Positions 5,035 through 6,901 of a stretch of 6,901 nt of DNA are shown piece by piece. How positions within the stretch are numbered: the first letter of the stretch is position 1; the number at the start of each line of letters is the position of its first letter. Under the pieces are notes generated by a model. The model was given only the letters and a program-made list of their open reading frames with translations, was not told where the DNA came from and ran no database searches. Made by a program: the position numbers and the translations under genes. The stretch comes from Chthonomonadaceae bacterium (lineage in GTDB: Bacteria > Armatimonadota > Chthonomonadetes > Chthonomonadales > Chthonomonadaceae), in contig JACMPS010000182.1 of assembly GCA_014377395.1 (NCBI GenBank), positions 1-6,901 of the forward strand. Direction: 5' to 3'.

Positions 5035-5910
5035 ATGGCGCGAGGCAGTTGGTTCCGAAAAGTGGCAAAAAATGGCGCAACCCCCGGCAATATCCCCGAC
5101 GGATTGTGGAGCAAATGCCCGAAGTGCAGTGAAATCAGTTTTGCGAAAGACGTGGAGAAAAACTTCAACGTCTGCCCGAAATGTGAATATCATCATAAGT
5201 TGCGGGCAAACGAACGAATCACGATGATGGTGGACGAGGGCAGTTTCAGGGAGTTCGACGCCGACATTACGGCACTTGATCCACTCGGCTTTCCTGATTA
5301 CGCCGACAAAATCGTGAAGGCACGCGAGAAAACCGGATTGACGGATTCGCTCGTGACGGGCTATGCCACCATTGAAGAAAGACCCTTTATTGTCGGGGCG
5401 GCGGATTTCGCGTTTATGGGCGGCTCAATGGGAAGCGTTCTCGGTGAAAAGGTGACGCGGGCAATGGAGCGTGGCATTGAGGAGCGGTTGCCTGTGATCA
5501 TGTTCACGGCAAACGGCGGCGGAGCTAGAATGCAGGAGGGGATTCTCTCTCTGATGCAAATGGCGAAAACAAGCGCGGCGGCGGCGAAAATGGACAGAGC
5601 GGGCATTCCCTACATCGTCGTGCTAACTGACCCCACAATGGCGGGAGTGTACGCCTCGTTTGCGGCTCTCGGTGATGTCATTCTTGCGGAACCGGGTGCT
5701 TTGATCGGGTTTGCAGGGCGGCGTGTCGGCAATCAGGACGTAGGCGGCAAACTTCCCGAAGATTTTCAGACCTCCGAATTTCAATTTCGCTGTGGCATGG
5801 TGGACAGAATCGTCTCGCGCAAAGATTTGCGGGGCGAACTGGCACGGCTTCTTAAATTTTACGGCTTGGACAACTCAGGTATGACGGAACAGAGGGTAGA
5901 ACTGAATTGA
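5035..5910 (+). CDS. accD: Acetyl-CoA carboxylase carboxyltransferase, beta subunit
   Basis: The 291-residue protein is the beta half of the carboxyltransferase that moves the carboxyl group from carboxybiotin to acetyl-CoA to make malonyl-CoA. An N-terminal zinc ribbon is intact, with C28, C31, C47 and C50 in two CPKC pairs after the usual IPDGLWSKC lead. The crotonase-fold domain shows FMGGSMGSVLGEK, LSLMQMAKTSAA and FQTSEFQFRCGMVDRIV, all family hallmarks, and the length is normal. An in-frame TGA three codons upstream leaves ATG 5035 as the first start; its ribosome site is weak. Several conserved spots are altered: the acyl-CoA oxyanion loop reads ANGGGARM (159-166) with one residue more than the usual ASGGARM, the usual TMGGV/TTGGV reads TMAGVY (201-206), and the usual FAGPRVIEQT reads FAGRRVGNQD (226-235). 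The frame is unbroken. Its stop overlaps the accA start, so the two subunits are made together. Confidence 0.95.
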   Translation: MARGSWFRKVAKNGATPGNIPDGLWSKCPKCSEISFAKDVEKNFNVCPKCEYHHKLRANERITMMVDEGSFREFDADITALDPLGFPDYADKIVKAREKTGLTDSLVTGYATIEERPFIVGAADFAFMGGSMGSVLGEKVTRAMERGIEERLPVIMFTANGGGARMQEGILSLMQMAKTSAAAAKMDRAGIPYIVVLTDPTMAGVYASFAALGDVILAEPGALIGFAGRRVGNQDVGGKLPEDFQTSEFQFRCGMVDRIVSRKDLRGELARLLKFYGLDNSGMTEQRVELN

Positions 5911-6901
5911 TGCAATCGAAATATCTTTTGGAATTTGAGAAACCTATTGCGGAGTTGGACGCTCTCATTGAGGAACTGAAGCGCATCGGTAAGGATGCGG
6001 GGCTTCAAGCGGACGCCAAACTAAAGGGGATCGATATCGAAGCCAAAATTCTGGAGCTGGAAAAGGCGAAAGACGAGCGCACCCGTCATATTTTCTCGCA
6101 CCTGACCCCATGGGACGAGGTTCAGATGGCGCGGCACATCGAACGCCCCTATACGCTCGATTACATCGCCTTGATTTGCGAGGATTTTCTGGAGTTGCAC
6201 GGCGACCGAATTAACGCCGATGATGCGGCAATTGTCGGGGGTATGGCAACCTTTCGGGGTGAACAGGTGGTGGTGATCGGACATCAGAAGGCGCGAACTG
6301 CAAAAGAGCGCGTGGTGCGAAACTTTGGCTCTGCTCGACCCGCTGGATTCCGTAAAGCCTTGCGTCTGATGAAAATGGCGGAGAAATTTCATCGCCCCTT
6401 GCTGATTTTCGTGGACACTCCCGCCGCCGAAGCCAATTTGCAGGCGGAGGAAGAGGGGATTTCCACGACGATTGCCGTCTGTCTGCGCGAAATGATGATG
6501 ATCGAAACTCCGATTATCGTGGCGGTCATTGGTGAGGGCGGAAGTGGGGGGGCACTCGGTATCGCTGTCGGCGATCACATTATGATGCTGGGACACGCCG
6601 TCTATTCGGTCATTCCGCCGGAAGGTTGCGCCGCAATTTTATGGAATGACCGCAATCGTGCCGCCGATGCCGCCAAAGCCCTGAAACTGACTTCACGACA
6701 CGCCTGCGAATTCGAGATTGTGGATGAGGTGATTGCAGAACCGCTTGGGGGAGCGCACCGAGACCCTTCTGTGATGGCAAGCCGTCTTGGAGACCGTTTT
6801 GCACATCGCCTCTCAGAGCTACGCCAGATTCCCCCGGAGGAACTTTTGGAAAAGCGCTACCAGAAGTTCCGTCGCATGGGACGCTGGCTAGACGCTTCGT
6901 A
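5910..6901 (+). CDS. accA: Acetyl-CoA carboxylase carboxyltransferase, alpha subunit, with altered active-site motifs (last base of stop codon outside window)
   Basis: The ATG shares its A with the accD stop (TGATG). The frame runs 330 codons to a final TA, almost certainly the start of a stop codon, since the protein already ends in KRYQKFRRMGRWLDAS like complete AccA proteins. The helical N-terminus (FEKPIAELDALIEELKRI) and SHLTPWDEVQMARH, RPYTLDYI, ELHGDR and AIVGG are normal. GEGGSGGAL (208-216), YSVIPPEGCAAILW and EPLGGAHRDP are also intact. In contrast, the near-invariant DTPGAYPGIGAEERGQ loop reads DTPAAEANLQAEEEGI (169-184), and GHQKGRDTKE reads GHQKARTAKE (124-133), with no indel or frameshift. 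It should pair with AccD in an alpha2-beta2 complex. Whether it keeps normal acetyl-CoA activity, has another acyl-CoA substrate, or is a lineage variant cannot be settled from sequence. Confidence 0.94.
   Translation, partial: MQSKYLLEFEKPIAELDALIEELKRIGKDAGLQADAKLKGIDIEAKILELEKAKDERTRHIFSHLTPWDEVQMARHIERPYTLDYIALICEDFLELHGDRINADDAAIVGGMATFRGEQVVVIGHQKARTAKERVVRNFGSARPAGFRKALRLMKMAEKFHRPLLIFVDTPAAEANLQAEEEGISTTIAVCLREMMMIETPIIVAVIGEGGSGGALGIAVGDHIMMLGHAVYSVIPPEGCAAILWNDRNRAADAAKALKLTSRHACEFEIVDEVIAEPLGGAHRDPSVMASRLGDRFAHRLSELRQIPPEELLEKRYQKFRRMGRWLDAS

Noticed and set aside
6546..6552. A run of seven G in accA as a possible programmed frameshift site
   Set aside because: The zero frame is open on both sides and encodes the conserved GEGGSGGAL motif, so no shift is needed.
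6021..6596. A 191-residue minus-strand open frame opposite accA
   Set aside because: The translation is rich in His, Asn and Gln with no recognisable motif, and accA fully explains the region.

Overview
The window is bacterial chromosome with moderate GC and dense, overlapping genes. It holds two divergently transcribed gene blocks separated by a 444-bp spacer full of short inverted repeats. The combination of a fused chorismate mutase/prephenate dehydratase, a two-subunit (AccD/AccA) carboxyltransferase and a NitT/TauT-type ABC importer fits many bacterial phyla. The divergent AccA/AccD motifs and the dispersed hairpin-rich intergenic repeats suggest a poorly sampled, deep-branching lineage rather than a proteobacterium or classical firmicute. 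The sequence alone does not fix the taxon.

Minus-strand block (4590 down to 1): pheA (P-protein) comes first. Three bases later a GTG-started TauE/SafE-type membrane transporter begins. Its stop codon overlaps the start of an ABC permease (TAATG), and the permease overlaps the ABC ATPase by 11 bases. After a 211-bp gap with repeat and hairpin modules follows a NitT/TauT-like substrate-binding protein, which runs off the left edge of the window. The ABC importer (binding protein, permease, ATPase) plus a TauE/SafE carrier is the arrangement seen in sulfonate/taurine or other small-anion uptake loci. The tight coupling to pheA is unexpected.

Plus-strand block (5035 to 6901): accD and accA overlap by one base (TGATG) and encode the two halves of the acetyl-CoA carboxylase carboxyltransferase, the malonyl-CoA-forming step that supplies fatty acid synthesis. 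Both proteins are full length and in frame, but several normally near-invariant active-site motifs are altered, most strikingly the DTPGAYPG loop of AccA. This is the strongest protein-level anomaly in the window.

The two non-coding gaps (1035-1245 and 4591-5034) share three related sequence modules and consist of strings of small perfect hairpins. The larger gap also has a 15-bp long-range stem enclosing about 125 bases and a pair of diverged 40-nt direct repeats. These gaps are the best candidates for an undescribed repeat family or structured RNA.
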